From: Pseudosulfitobacter pseudonitzschiae
GTDB taxonomy: Bacteria > Pseudomonadota > Alphaproteobacteria > Rhodobacterales > Rhodobacteraceae
Assembly (NCBI RefSeq): GCF_002222635.1
Contig: NZ_CP022415.1
Location: 3,472,001-3,536,000 of the forward strand
Direction: 5' to 3'
DNA length: 64,000 bases
Part shown: positions 1-10,198 of the stretch, one piece after another
Numbering within the stretch: the stretch's first letter is position 1
Layout: each line of letters starts with the position of its first letter
Program-made: the position numbers and the translations under genes
The notes under the pieces: model-generated
Seen by the model: only the letters and a program-made list of their open reading frames with translations
What the model was told of the DNA's origin: nothing
Database searches by the model: none

Positions 1-205
1 CAATGGGTGAAATCCTGTAGAAATATGAAATATAATGGAAATATTGGATGCCAATGCGCGATCCAAACCGTTTCTTTCCCTAAAGTGCGGCCTTGGTCCT
101 AATTTGTATTGTTGAAAAAAGCGCACAGAGCGCGGGGCAATGTTGCCTAAAATTTAACATATCATGGGCAGGCTTGGCTTGGATACGGGCAGAACAGTGC
201 CTGCG
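1..205. other. Intergenic left edge, no gene seen
   Basis: This stretch holds no convincing coding frame and is more AT-rich than its surroundings, especially in the first 130 bases, where AATAT-type runs recur. It lies downstream of the minus-strand CorA-type gene, so it may carry that gene's transcript end, but I see no clean hairpin with a T-tract. The short frames that cross it are shadows of the neighbouring gene. Confidence 0.5.
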
Positions 206-1144
206 TCAGATCCACTTGAACCAGCGCATGACCACAAACGTCATCAAAGTGATGCCCAGCATCGACAGGCAGAGAATCGCAAAGGCGGCGGGGCTGTCCA
301 CGCCGGGCATACCGCCCACATTGACACCGAACAGACCAGTGATGAACCCCAGCGGCAGAAATGTCGCCGCGACAATGCTTAGAATATAGCTGTTGCGGTT
401 CTGCGCTGCGGCAGCTTGTGCCGCGTGGTGGTCGTTGATTGCAGTCAGACGACCCTGAAGCGAATCCAGTTCTTCGACAGTCAGCATAGCAAGGTTGGCC
501 AGCTCGCGGCGGTGCAGGGCGTTGTTGCCCAAAGGTGTGTCGGTGGCCGCAAGTGCCATCAGCGCATCGCGCTGCGGCCCAAGATACCGGCGCAAGCGGA
601 TCGCGGTACGGCGCAGGCTGGCAAGGTTTTCGGGCAGCGGCGCGTCGTCATCGTCGTGAATGGCGTCTTCCAGATCGTCCACTTGGTCGGCCAGTTCAAA
701 CACAGTGCTTTGGATTCGCTCGGTCAGGCGACTGGCCAGCGTTTCAACAAAGGCGGCACTGCTGTCAGGGGCGGCACCGGCTTCGATTTCTTGACGCAGG
801 TCTTCTATGGCGAACACGCGGCGCATCCGGACGGTGACCACGGTCTGATCGGTCACCCACATGCGCACGGCCACCATCTGGTCGGCGGGGCCGTCAGCGT
901 TCAGATTGACGCCGCGCAGGTTCAACATCAGCCCGCCGTCATGCACATCACAACGCGGCCGCGTTTCGGTTTGCAGCAAAGCACCGGCAGGAATGGGATG
1001 AAGGTGGGCATTGACCCACTTCGGCAGTTCGGCGTCCTTGAGATCGAAGTGGAACCAGCGATAGCCGTTTTTACCTGTGGGTGACGTGCCGGTGGTGGGC
1101 GTCGCGGTCCCGTCGGGCAGGATGTCATAGGTATAAAGCGGCAT
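206..1144 (-). CDS. CorA-family divalent cation transporter, ZntB-like
   Basis: This 312-residue protein has the CorA/ZntB layout: a soluble N-terminal cytoplasmic part, a long helical stalk and two C-terminal membrane helices. The loop after the first helix reads GLFGVNVGG, matching the GxN signature (GMN in classical CorA, GVN in many ZntB-like proteins). It should move Mg2+ or Zn2+ across the inner membrane. I start it at 1144 (MPLYTYDIL) because longer versions would run into the ArsR gene that ends at 1149 on the same strand. The two genes are four bases apart and probably cotranscribed. The ion cannot be decided from sequence; ZntB-type zinc transport is favoured only by the GVN form. 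Confidence 0.85.
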   Translation of the reverse strand: MPLYTYDILPDGTATPTTGTSPTGKNGYRWFHFDLKDAELPKWVNAHLHPIPAGALLQTETRPRCDVHDGGLMLNLRGVNLNADGPADQMVAVRMWVTDQTVVTVRMRRVFAIEDLRQEIEAGAAPDSSAAFVETLASRLTERIQSTVFELADQVDDLEDAIHDDDDAPLPENLASLRRTAIRLRRYLGPQRDALMALAATDTPLGNNALHRRELANLAMLTVEELDSLQGRLTAINDHHAAQAAAAQNRNSYILSIVAATFLPLGFITGLFGVNVGGMPGVDSPAAFAILCLSMLGITLMTFVVMRWFKWI

Positions 1145-1148
1145 AAGC

Positions 1149-1835
1149 TTAGTCCAGTATCGGAAAAGTGGCATCAAAGGCGGCGCGGCCCTTGGATGAA
1201 AATCGGATGATGCGGGTATCTGGAACGCGCGCAACCCAGCCCAATGTCTCGAAATGACTTAGTAAAGCGCGGCCCAGTTTACCCGCCAAATGCGAGCGCC
1301 GCGCGCTCCAGTCCAGGCATTCACGGCACATAGGCGCGCGGGAATGCGCAAGTGTGTCGAGCGGAAGGCCAAGGCTTTGCATCAGTTCTGCACCTTTGGC
1401 GGTCAGATCCAACCCCTGTGCGCCGTGGGCGATCTGGCCCTTGGATGCAAGCGCGCGGAACATCTGCACGCCGGTGTCGCCTGCAAGGTGGTTATAGCAG
1501 ACGCGCGCGGTGCGCAGTTCGATGTCTTTCGGCCCCTGACGGGTGCGCAAATGGCCGTGATTGGCGGCCAGCCCCATCATTGCCTCGATGGTGTGGGCCA
1601 CCTCTTCGGTGGCCAGCGCGAAATAGCGGTGTCGCCCCTGTTTGCGGCGCAGCAGCAGACCGCCCTGTTCCAGCTTGGCCAGATGCGAAGATGCGGTTGC
1701 AGCGGTCACGCCCGCTTCTGCGGCCAGTTCCGATGCCGTCAGCGCACGGCCCGACATCAGCGCCGTCAGGATATTGGCGCGGGCGGGGTCGCCCATCAAC
1801 ATGGCGATCTGTGTAAAATCGGGGCCTTCTTTCAT
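1149..1835 (-). CDS. ArsR/SmtB-family winged-helix transcriptional regulator
   Basis: The 228-residue protein carries an ArsR-type winged helix in its first 90 residues. The recognition helix region reads LAAEAGVTAATASSHLAKL and is followed by a wing around RKQGRHRYFAL. The C-terminal part is longer than in small ArsR sensors and contains cysteines in MCRECLDW that could bind metal or act as a redox switch. It sits directly upstream of the CorA/ZntB-type gene on the same strand, which suggests it controls metal transport. Whether it represses or activates is unknown. The longer overlapping frame that starts near 2034 is a shadow. Confidence 0.85.
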   Translation of the reverse strand: MKEGPDFTQIAMLMGDPARANILTALMSGRALTASELAAEAGVTAATASSHLAKLEQGGLLLRRKQGRHRYFALATEEVAHTIEAMMGLAANHGHLRTRQGPKDIELRTARVCYNHLAGDTGVQMFRALASKGQIAHGAQGLDLTAKGAELMQSLGLPLDTLAHSRAPMCRECLDWSARRSHLAGKLGRALLSHFETLGWVARVPDTRIIRFSSKGRAAFDATFPILD

Positions 1836-1905
1836 ACTTTGATGTTAATCGAAGCATTCCCGTCCGGCAATCGCGTATCACCACACAGCAACAAGGAGAC
1901 TGACT

Positions 1906-2211
1906 ATGCTGACCTGTGTGATCCGTTACCAGATCGACCCGACCCAACCGGACGCCTTTGCGCAATATGCGCGCAACTGGGGGCAGGTGATCCCGCGCTG
2001 CGGGGCTGACCTGGTGGGATATTTCGCCCCGCACGAGGGGTCATCGACGCTGGCCTATGGCATCTATCATGTGAAATCACTGGCGGAGTACGAAGCCTAT
2101 CGGGCACGGTTGGCGGCGGACCCGCTGGGGCGGGAAAACTATGCCTTTGCGCAATCGCGGAAATTTCTGCTGCGCGAAGACAGAACTTGGCTGAGAAAGG
2201 TATCGGGATGA
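1906..2211 (+). CDS. NIPSNAP family protein
   Basis: This 101-residue protein matches the NIPSNAP fold, a small dimeric alpha/beta barrel: it opens with a beta strand (LTCVIRYQ), has a helix with [16 protein letters not shown], and the family-like stretch [20 protein letters not shown] good ribosome site (AAGGAG) lies just upstream. The stop codon overlaps the ATG of the next gene as ATGA, so the two small barrel proteins are translationally coupled. Its function is unknown. It is divergent from the ArsR gene, and the 70-base gap between them must hold both promoters. Confidence 0.8.
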   Translation: MLTCVIRYQIDPTQPDAFAQYARNWGQVIPRCGADLVGYFAPHEGSSTLAYGIYHVKSLAEYEAYRARLAADPLGRENYAFAQSRKFLLREDRTWLRKVSG

Positions 2212-2570
2212 TTGCAGTTATATTCGAAGTGGAACCGGCGGAAGGCAAACGCGACGCCTATCTGGACATCGCAGCGGCCATGCGCCCGCTGGTAAACGAG
2301 GTCGAAGGATTTCTGGGTGTCGAACGGTTCGAAAGCCTGACAACACCGGGTAAGCTGCTGTCGCTGTCGTTCTTCGAGGATGAGGCGGCGGTGGAGCGGT
2401 GGCGTACTCTGACGGCACATCGCGGGGCGCAGGCCAAGGGGCGGGGCGGTGTATTTGCCGATTATCGTTTGCGCGTGGCCCATGTGATCCGCGATTACGG
2501 GATGTTCGACCGCGCCGATGCACCCGACGACAGCCGTGTTGTACATGACGGAACCAAACGGAGCGCCTGA
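2208..2570 (+). CDS. Antibiotic biosynthesis monooxygenase (ABM) domain protein
   Basis: The protein (120 residues from the start at 2208) is an ABM-type dimeric alpha/beta barrel: strand [18 protein letters not shown], helix [17 protein letters not shown], strand [18 protein letters not shown] take the ATG at 2208 because it overlaps the previous stop as ATGA and has AGAAAGG before it. Members of this fold include cofactor-free monooxygenases and haem-degrading enzymes, but many have no known activity. Coupling with the NIPSNAP gene suggests the two related folds work together, perhaps as a heteromeric enzyme; that is inference. Confidence 0.8.
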   Translation: MIAVIFEVEPAEGKRDAYLDIAAAMRPLVNEVEGFLGVERFESLTTPGKLLSLSFFEDEAAVERWRTLTAHRGAQAKGRGGVFADYRLRVAHVIRDYGMFDRADAPDDSRVVHDGTKRSA

Positions 2571-2606
2571 CGGCGCACGCGATGTTTTGCGCCTTGCGGC
2601 GCGACA

Positions 2607-2625
2607 AGGGGGCTTTCGGCCCCCT
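2607..2625. terminator. GC-rich hairpin between convergent genes
   Basis: AGGGGGC, loop TTTCG, GCCCCCT forms a perfect 7-bp stem between the ABM gene (plus strand) and fadH (minus strand). No T-tract follows on either strand, so it is terminator-like rather than a classical intrinsic terminator. A second small GCGCC/GGCGC hairpin precedes it. Confidence 0.4.
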
Positions 2626-2662
2626 CACACTCCCCCGAGGCTATTTCGGGCCAAAAGAACGA

Positions 2663-4720
<2,058 letters not shown>

Positions 4721-4804
4721 CTATTTCGCCCCAGTTGGGCGGGAATGTCATGTGCAACGCGGCGTAAGGCAATATATCACAGGCCTGAGCGACAGGAGAA
4801 CGAG

Positions 4805-5287
4805 ATGACACCAGAAGAGATTGACGCACTGCCATACCGGCGTAACGTGGGCGTGATGCTGGTCAACGCCGATGGCCATGTGTGGGTCGGGCAACGCCAT
4901 GACCGGTTCAAGGAATTCTGGCAGATGCCCCAAGGTGGTGTGGACGAGGGCGAGGATGCGCGCGCCGCGGCTCTGCGCGAGCTGGAAGAGGAAACCGGTG
5001 TGCCGTCTTCGATGGTCGAGGTAATTGCCGAGACTGGCACATGGTTGCCCTACAATCTGCCGCATGACGTGGTGCCCAATATATGGGGCGGCAAGTATCG
5101 CGGGCAGGAACAAAAGTGGTTCCTGCTGCGGTTCAAGGGTGTGGATGCGGATGTGAACATCCAGACCGAAAAGCCGGAGTTTGTGGCGTGGAAATGGATC
5201 GACCCCGATGCGGTGGTCGCGGGGATCGTGCCCTTCAAACGCGATGTTTATGCCGCCGTTCTGGCCGAGTTCAAACCCTATTTGTGA
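4805..5287 (+). CDS. rppH: RNA pyrophosphohydrolase (Nudix)
   Basis: The 160-residue protein starts [20 protein letters not shown] and carries a complete Nudix box, [22 protein letters not shown], as in RppH. RppH removes pyrophosphate from the 5' end of triphosphorylated mRNA and so opens it to RNase E decay. The ATG at 4805 has AGGAGAACGAG just before it. The same frame stays open far upstream, giving a 901-residue reading frame, but that part is antisense to fadH and is not coding. The stop lies three bases from the end of the convergent acetyltransferase gene. Confidence 0.9.
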   Translation: MTPEEIDALPYRRNVGVMLVNADGHVWVGQRHDRFKEFWQMPQGGVDEGEDARAAALRELEEETGVPSSMVEVIAETGTWLPYNLPHDVVPNIWGGKYRGQEQKWFLLRFKGVDADVNIQTEKPEFVAWKWIDPDAVVAGIVPFKRDVYAAVLAEFKPYL

Positions 5288-5290
5288 GGC

Positions 5291-5887
5291 TTAGGGCACC
5301 AGCAGCGGCACATGCGGGGCAAGGTTGTTGTCAAAGCCCTTGGCCACGCGCGGATCATCGTCAATCTCGATCTGTTGACGGATCGGTGTAAAACCTGCAC
5401 GGCGGTAGAACCCCAGCGCTTGCGGGCTGTCCAGCGTGCAGGTGTGCACATGAAAACGGGTGATATCGCGCGCCCATGCCTGATCAATCGCTGTGTCCAT
5501 CAAAAAACGCCCCGCACCTGACCCGATCAGGTCGGCGGTGACGCCGAAAAACGCCAGTTCGCATTCGCCTGATGTGCGAAAGTCCAGCTCCAGCAAGGCG
5601 GCGTCGCTGTCACCCTTGGACAGGGTCCAGATCGCCACATCGTCGCTGTGAATGATCGCGGCCAGTGCCTTATCCGACAGGCCACGGCGCGAGAACCAAA
5701 GCCAGTCTTCGCCCACGGCCTGAAAGATGCGGCGATACCAGTCCAGCGGCGGTTTTTCGACGCGGCGCAGCGTCCAGCTCTCGGGTACTGGTCGCCCCGA
5801 GATGTCGGCGGGGGCGCGCATTTCCAGATGGGTAACAACCGTGGCGATCTTCCCCAAGGGTACGTCGTGCAGTCCGTCCGCCAGCAT
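5291..5887 (-). CDS. GNAT-family N-acetyltransferase
   Basis: The 198-residue protein has a GNAT core: strand DAALLELDFRTSGECELAFF, then GVTADLIGSGAGRFLMDTA (acetyl-CoA-binding region, V..xxGxGxG/A pattern) and a final FYRRAGF with the common GNAT ending. The long N-terminal part with DWYRRIFQAVGEDWLWFSR is shared by a roseobacter-type family of unknown substrate. The start is the ATG at 5887, whose A is also the last base of the adenosine kinase stop (TGATG), so it is the distal member of the nth-kinase-GNAT operon. The acceptor is unknown. Confidence 0.8.
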   Translation of the reverse strand: MLADGLHDVPLGKIATVVTHLEMRAPADISGRPVPESWTLRRVEKPPLDWYRRIFQAVGEDWLWFSRRGLSDKALAAIIHSDDVAIWTLSKGDSDAALLELDFRTSGECELAFFGVTADLIGSGAGRFLMDTAIDQAWARDITRFHVHTCTLDSPQALGFYRRAGFTPIRQQIEIDDDPRVAKGFDNNLAPHVPLLVP

Positions 5888-6876
5888 CAGACCAGACCCT
5901 CCTTGCGGAACACCTCCATCATGTCCTTTTCGGGACGGGGGCCGACATGGCTGATGACTTCGGCAGCGCAGGCGTTGCCCATACGCCCGCAGGTGGCCAG
6001 ATCGCGGCCCGTGGCAAGGCCATAGAGGAAGCCGGCGGCGAACTGATCGCCTGCCCCTGTTGCATCGACTGGCACCACCTTGGTCACGGGCACCTCCACG
6101 CGTTCGCCGTTGCGGATCAGGGTCACGCCGTCGCCGGAACGGGTGCAGACCACGGTTGCGCACATGGCGGCGGTTTTGGTCAATGCGGCCTCGAGGTCGT
6201 CTGTCTGGAACAGGGATCTGATCTCGGCCTCGTTTCCGATGACATAGTCCAGCTCTTGGCCAATCATGCGCAGGAAATCGGCGCGGTGGCGGTCAACACA
6301 AAAGGGGTCGGAAATGGCGATCCCAGACATGCCGCCTGCTGCACGGGTCAGGCGCGATGCTTGTTGAAACGCCTCTTTGCCGTGGTCCTTGTCGAACAGG
6401 TAACCTTCGAGGAACATGATCTTGGCGGCAGAGGCCACAGCGTCGGGTACATCGGCGGGGCCCAGATCGGTCGAGATGCCCAGATAGGTGTTCATCGACC
6501 GTTCGCCATCTGGCGAGACAAAGATCATCGACCGCGACGTGGGCAGATTGCCGCCCGCCACGGGGGCGTTAACGAAATCAGTGCCCACATCTGTCATCAC
6601 ATCGGCATAGAACCGGCCCAATGTGTCATCGTTCACACGGCCGATAAAAGCAGTGTTCAGCCCCAGCGCGCCAACGCCTGCAATAGTGTTGGCGACCGAT
6701 CCACCGGGGGTTTGAAGGCGATCTTTCATCGCGCCGTACAGCACCTCGGCCCGTTCGCGTTCAATCAACTGCATGATGCCTTTTTCGATGCCCATATTGC
6801 CCAGAAACTGGTCGTCGGCATGAGAAATAACATCGACAACGGCATTGCCGATGCCAACAAGTTCGTATTGGATCAT
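5887..6876 (-). CDS. Adenosine kinase-like PfkB-family sugar kinase
   Basis: The 329-residue protein shows both PfkB signatures: GGSVANTIAGVGALG near residue 60 and the C-terminal DATGAGDQFAAGFLYGLA, whose DTGAGD-type aspartate is the catalytic base. The family in this group is usually annotated as adenosine kinase, phosphorylating adenosine to AMP. Ribokinase-like alternatives cannot be excluded from motifs alone. I start at 6876 (MIQYELVG) since this ATG overlaps the nth stop as ATGA. Gene order nth, kinase, GNAT with overlaps at both joints indicates one transcript. Confidence 0.8.
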   Translation of the reverse strand: MIQYELVGIGNAVVDVISHADDQFLGNMGIEKGIMQLIERERAEVLYGAMKDRLQTPGGSVANTIAGVGALGLNTAFIGRVNDDTLGRFYADVMTDVGTDFVNAPVAGGNLPTSRSMIFVSPDGERSMNTYLGISTDLGPADVPDAVASAAKIMFLEGYLFDKDHGKEAFQQASRLTRAAGGMSGIAISDPFCVDRHRADFLRMIGQELDYVIGNEAEIRSLFQTDDLEAALTKTAAMCATVVCTRSGDGVTLIRNGERVEVPVTKVVPVDATGAGDQFAAGFLYGLATGRDLATCGRMGNACAAEVISHVGPRPEKDMMEVFRKEGLV

Positions 6877-7517
6877 TGGGTTTTGTCCTCGAATTGGCAG
6901 AGATCGCGGATGATGCATGTGGGGCACTGCGGCTTGCGCGCCTTGCAGTGATAGCGACCGTGCAGGATCATCCAGTGGTGGGCGTGTTGCTGGAATTCAG
7001 CGGGAATGTTGTCTTCGATGGCGCGCTCGACCGCATCCACGGTCTTGCCGGGGGCGATGCCGGAGCGGTTGCCAAGACGGAAGATGTGGGTATCAACTGC
7101 TTGCGCGGGATAATTCCACCACATATTTAGCACGACATTGGCGGTTTTGCGGCCCACACCGGGCAGCGATTGCAGCGCGGCGCGCGATGACGGAACTTCG
7201 CCACCGTACTCGTCCACTAAAATCTGGCTGAGCTTCATCACGTTCTTGGCCTTTTGGCGGAACAGTCCGATGGATTTGATGTGCTCTGTCAGCCCCTCAA
7301 GGCCCAGATCCAGCATTTGTTGCGGGGTGTCCACGGCTGCGAACAGCGATTTGGTGGCTTTGTTCACGCCCGCATCGGTGGCCTGCGCGCTTAATGCGAC
7401 AGCGACCACCAGCGTATAGGCGTTGGAGTGATGCAATTCGCCCTCGGGTTCGGGCTCTGCATCGCGGAAGCGGTCAAAGATCTGATAGATCGTGTGATAA
7501 TCAAGCTGCTTTACCAT
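6873..7517 (-). CDS. nth: Endonuclease III, DNA glycosylase/AP lyase
   Basis: This 214-residue protein has the full endonuclease III pattern. The helix-hairpin-helix is LPGVGRKTANVVLN, with the catalytic lysine in GRKTA, the catalytic aspartate is in AVDTHIFRLGNR, and the C-terminal 4Fe-4S cluster is formed by C-x6-C-x2-C-x5-C (CKARKPQCPTCIIRDLC). It removes oxidised pyrimidines from DNA and cleaves the abasic site. It is the first gene of a three-gene minus-strand operon. Confidence 0.95.
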   Translation of the reverse strand: MVKQLDYHTIYQIFDRFRDAEPEPEGELHHSNAYTLVVAVALSAQATDAGVNKATKSLFAAVDTPQQMLDLGLEGLTEHIKSIGLFRQKAKNVMKLSQILVDEYGGEVPSSRAALQSLPGVGRKTANVVLNMWWNYPAQAVDTHIFRLGNRSGIAPGKTVDAVERAIEDNIPAEFQQHAHHWMILHGRYHCKARKPQCPTCIIRDLCQFEDKTQ

Positions 7518-7669
7518 CGCTCTCCTATGCGGGTTTTGGCGCTTGCGGGCAAGCGGGCAACCACTAAATCGCTACAATCCAATGCACCGCGTGCTTTGCG
7601 GGTCAGCCCCTTTTAAGTTTTGGGCGATATTCGTGGGCCAATCGCGCGATACGAGGGGACGGCGGGCAG

Positions 7670-8347
7670 ATGAACACAACCACACGACAAGGCGCAGACA
7701 GAACCGGATTCTTGCGCGCGGCGGCGGTGCTGACCAGTTTCGGGCCTGGCACAATGCTGCAAACCGACGAGGGCGAGGTGCCGGTTGAATGGCTGGACAC
7801 CCAACACAAGCTGGTCACGCGCGATCACGGCGCGCAGCCGATCTTGCGGATCAACCGGATTCGCCTGCTGCGTTCTGACCTTCAGCAGCATCCGGAATTT
7901 GCGCCCGTGGTCATGCTGCCGGACACTTTTGGTCCGATGATACCGGGGCACCATGTGCGCCTGTCTCCCAATTCGCTGGTGCTTTACCGGTCATGGCGCG
8001 CCCAACTGCATTACGGCACAAACGAGGTGTTGGTGCCGGGTGCAACACTGGCCGACAAGATGCCACTGCGCCGTCCGGCAGATACGACGTTTGTTTATAC
8101 GCAGATACTGATGCAGCGGCATGAATTGCTTTACATCGAGGGCATGTGGGTCGGGTCGATGCTTTTCGCCGATCTGAATACGATCGGCTCGGTCGGTGAT
8201 GACGGCTTGGTGGCTGTATTGGGCAAGACACCGATGATAGCAGCGCGCCCGATCCTGACGCAGGACGAGGCACGGGGGCTGGTCGATCAGGATCTGGCCG
8301 AGGGGCAGGCCGTTGGCGTCTGCGATACGTCTTCACAAAGCAACTGA
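7670..8347 (+). CDS. Hint (hedgehog/intein)-domain protein with altered catalytic residues
   Basis: The 225-residue protein matches the roseobacter Hint_2 layout. It has an N-terminal block SFGPGTMLQTDEGEVPVEWL (usual form CFxPGTxIxTxxGxxxVExL), TRDHGAQPILRI, a central block VRLSPNSLVLYR (usual form LSPxHRxL) and the C-terminal MQRHELLYIEGM. Compared with that pattern, the first-position Cys is Ser and the block-central His is Ser. Classical Hint domains self-cleave through the Cys, so this copy may be inactive or use Ser. No signal peptide or partner domain is visible. It lies 52 bases before the ada-like gene, possibly cotranscribed by accident. Confidence 0.7.
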   Translation: MNTTTRQGADRTGFLRAAAVLTSFGPGTMLQTDEGEVPVEWLDTQHKLVTRDHGAQPILRINRIRLLRSDLQQHPEFAPVVMLPDTFGPMIPGHHVRLSPNSLVLYRSWRAQLHYGTNEVLVPGATLADKMPLRRPADTTFVYTQILMQRHELLYIEGMWVGSMLFADLNTIGSVGDDGLVAVLGKTPMIAARPILTQDEARGLVDQDLAEGQAVGVCDTSSQSN

Positions 8348-8398
8348 ATGCGCAGCTTTCGGGTCGCGAGGGGGCATATTGCGCGCTAGATTGGCCCT

Positions 8399-9253
8399 AT
8401 GGAACAGCACAGCAACACCGAAGACGGATACCACTATCACATTGTGCGCCGCGCGATTGAATTGGTGGATGACAAGGGCAGCGGCCTGACGCTGGACGAT
8501 CTGGCGCACGAGATGGGCATGAGCCCTGCGCATTTTCAGCGCGTCTTTAGCCGATGGGTGGGTGTGTCGCCCAAACGCTACCAGCAATATCTGGCGCTGG
8601 GCCATGCCAAGGCGCTGCTGGCGGCACGGTTCACCACGCTGGAAACTGCCCACGCGGCGGGGCTGTCGGGGGGCGGTCGTCTGCATGACCTGTTCTTGCG
8701 CTGGGAGGCGATGAGCCCCGGCGACTATGCCAAGGGTGGCGCGGGGCTGACGATCTTTTGGGGTTGGTTCGACAGCCCCTTCGGACCCGCTGTAGTGATG
8801 GGCACGCAAAAGGGGATCTGCGGCATGGGATTTGCCGCAGAGACCGGCGAAACCGCAGCGTTGGAGGATCTGGTCGCACGCTGGCCGGCGGCCCGTTTTG
8901 TTGAAGATCCGATGCGCTTGCGGCCTTGGGTGCTGGCGGCTTTTGGCGCCGCCGACGCCAAGCTGGAGACTGCTCCGCTCTACCTGATCGGCGCACCGTT
9001 CCAGATAAAAGTATGGGAGGCGTTGCTGCGCATCCCATCGGGCCACGTGACAACCTATTCCGAGATTGCGCAAAGCATCGGCAATCCGCGCGCGGTACGG
9101 GCGGTGGGCACCGCAGTGGGTCGCAATCCGGTCAGTTGGCTGATCCCCTGTCACCGCGCCCTGCGTAAATCGGGGGGGTTGGGCGGCTATCACTGGGGTC
9201 TGCCGGTGAAACGCGCAATGCTGGCTTATGAATCGGCTCGCGTCGAAGCCTGA
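8399..9253 (+). CDS. AraC-type regulator fused to O6-methylguanine-DNA methyltransferase (Ada-like, no zinc domain)
   Basis: The 284-residue protein joins an AraC-type DNA-binding domain (residues 10-110; LTLDDLAHEMGMSPAHFQRVF) to a methyltransferase domain (residues 115-284) with the active-site motif IPCHRALRKSG and the helix PRAVRAVGTAVGRNPV. It should transfer the methyl group of O6-methylguanine to its Cys. E. coli Ada has an extra N-terminal zinc domain that repairs methyl phosphotriesters and triggers the adaptive response; that domain is absent here. How the AraC part senses damage is therefore unclear. The final residue pattern is intact. Confidence 0.85.
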   Translation: MEQHSNTEDGYHYHIVRRAIELVDDKGSGLTLDDLAHEMGMSPAHFQRVFSRWVGVSPKRYQQYLALGHAKALLAARFTTLETAHAAGLSGGGRLHDLFLRWEAMSPGDYAKGGAGLTIFWGWFDSPFGPAVVMGTQKGICGMGFAAETGETAALEDLVARWPAARFVEDPMRLRPWVLAAFGAADAKLETAPLYLIGAPFQIKVWEALLRIPSGHVTTYSEIAQSIGNPRAVRAVGTAVGRNPVSWLIPCHRALRKSGGLGGYHWGLPVKRAMLAYESARVEA

Positions 9254-9420
9254 TTGCCACGACGCTTGCACACAGTTTGCCGGATTATCCCGGCACTCGG
9301 GCGCAGGCGGGTTTTTGCCGAGATCAAACGCACCTTATTTTTACACGGAACCGCGCTATATATGAAGATGTACATCACAAGATGCCCTGCCCGAACGGGG
9401 CCCAACCAAGGCAGTATGAT

Positions 9421-10089
9421 ATGACGTTTTCGAAGATTTCCATTGCAGCGGTCCTGATGGGCAGCATGGCGCTGACAGCTTGTACCCAACCGGGCCAACT
9501 GGGCGGCAACCCCAATGACCCCAATCGTAACACCAAGTCGGGTGCTCTTGCAGGCGCTGCGGCGGGTGCGTTGCTGGGGGCCGCTGTCAGCGATGATGGT
9601 GACCGTGGCGATGGCGCCCTGATCGGTGCCGTTCTGGGTGCCGGTGTCGGTGCCGGTGTCGGCTATAGCCTCGACAAGCAAGAGGCCGAGTTGCGCCAGT
9701 CACTGGACAGCAACGTACAGATCACCAACACCGGTGACCGCCTGATCGTGACCATGCCGCAGGACATCCTGTTTGCAACCGACAGCTTTGCCGTGCGCCA
9801 GACCTTGCGCAGCGATCTGGCGTCGGTGGCAGCCAGCCTGCAACGCTATCCTGGCAGCACCGTTCAGGTGATCGGGCACACGGACAGCGACGGCGACGCG
9901 GCCTATAACCAGCAACTAAGCGAACGCCGCGCCAATGCCGTGTCCGAAGTGCTGTTGCAGAATGGCGTGCCATATTCGCGTATTCAGGCCTTTGGCCGTG
10001 GCGAATCCCAGCCTGTGGCGACGAACCTGAATGCCACAGGCAAGGCGCAGAACCGGCGCGTCGACATCGTGATTTTGCCCAACGCTTGA
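9421..10089 (+). CDS. OmpA-family outer-membrane lipoprotein with glycine-zipper region
   Basis: The protein (222 residues) begins MTFSKISIAAVLMGSMALTA and then Cys, a lipoprotein signal with lipobox LTAC at residues 18-21. A glycine/alanine-rich zipper follows (GALAGAAAGALLGAAVS, AVLGAGVGAGVGY), then an OmpA-like peptidoglycan-binding domain with VIGHTDSDGDAAYNQQLSERR and QNRRVDI. It resembles YiaD and should anchor the outer membrane to peptidoglycan. I choose the ATG at 9421 because it begins the signal peptide; the frame extends upstream without a ribosome site. The 167 bases upstream are AT-rich near 9330-9370 and likely hold its promoter. Confidence 0.85.
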   Translation: MTFSKISIAAVLMGSMALTACTQPGQLGGNPNDPNRNTKSGALAGAAAGALLGAAVSDDGDRGDGALIGAVLGAGVGAGVGYSLDKQEAELRQSLDSNVQITNTGDRLIVTMPQDILFATDSFAVRQTLRSDLASVAASLQRYPGSTVQVIGHTDSDGDAAYNQQLSERRANAVSEVLLQNGVPYSRIQAFGRGESQPVATNLNATGKAQNRRVDIVILPNA

Positions 10090-10198
10090 TCGGCGGGACG
10101 CAAGACGAAACTTTCAGAGGGCGTGGCTTGGCTGCGCCCTCTTGCTATTCTGCTTTTCCGCTACATCTGTTGGCACAACGGATTGAAAAGGAGCCGAT

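Noticed and set aside
5947-6951. 334-residue plus-strand frame over the adenosine kinase gene
   Set aside because: Antisense shadow; the minus-strand protein shows both PfkB signatures and the frame has no recognisable domain.
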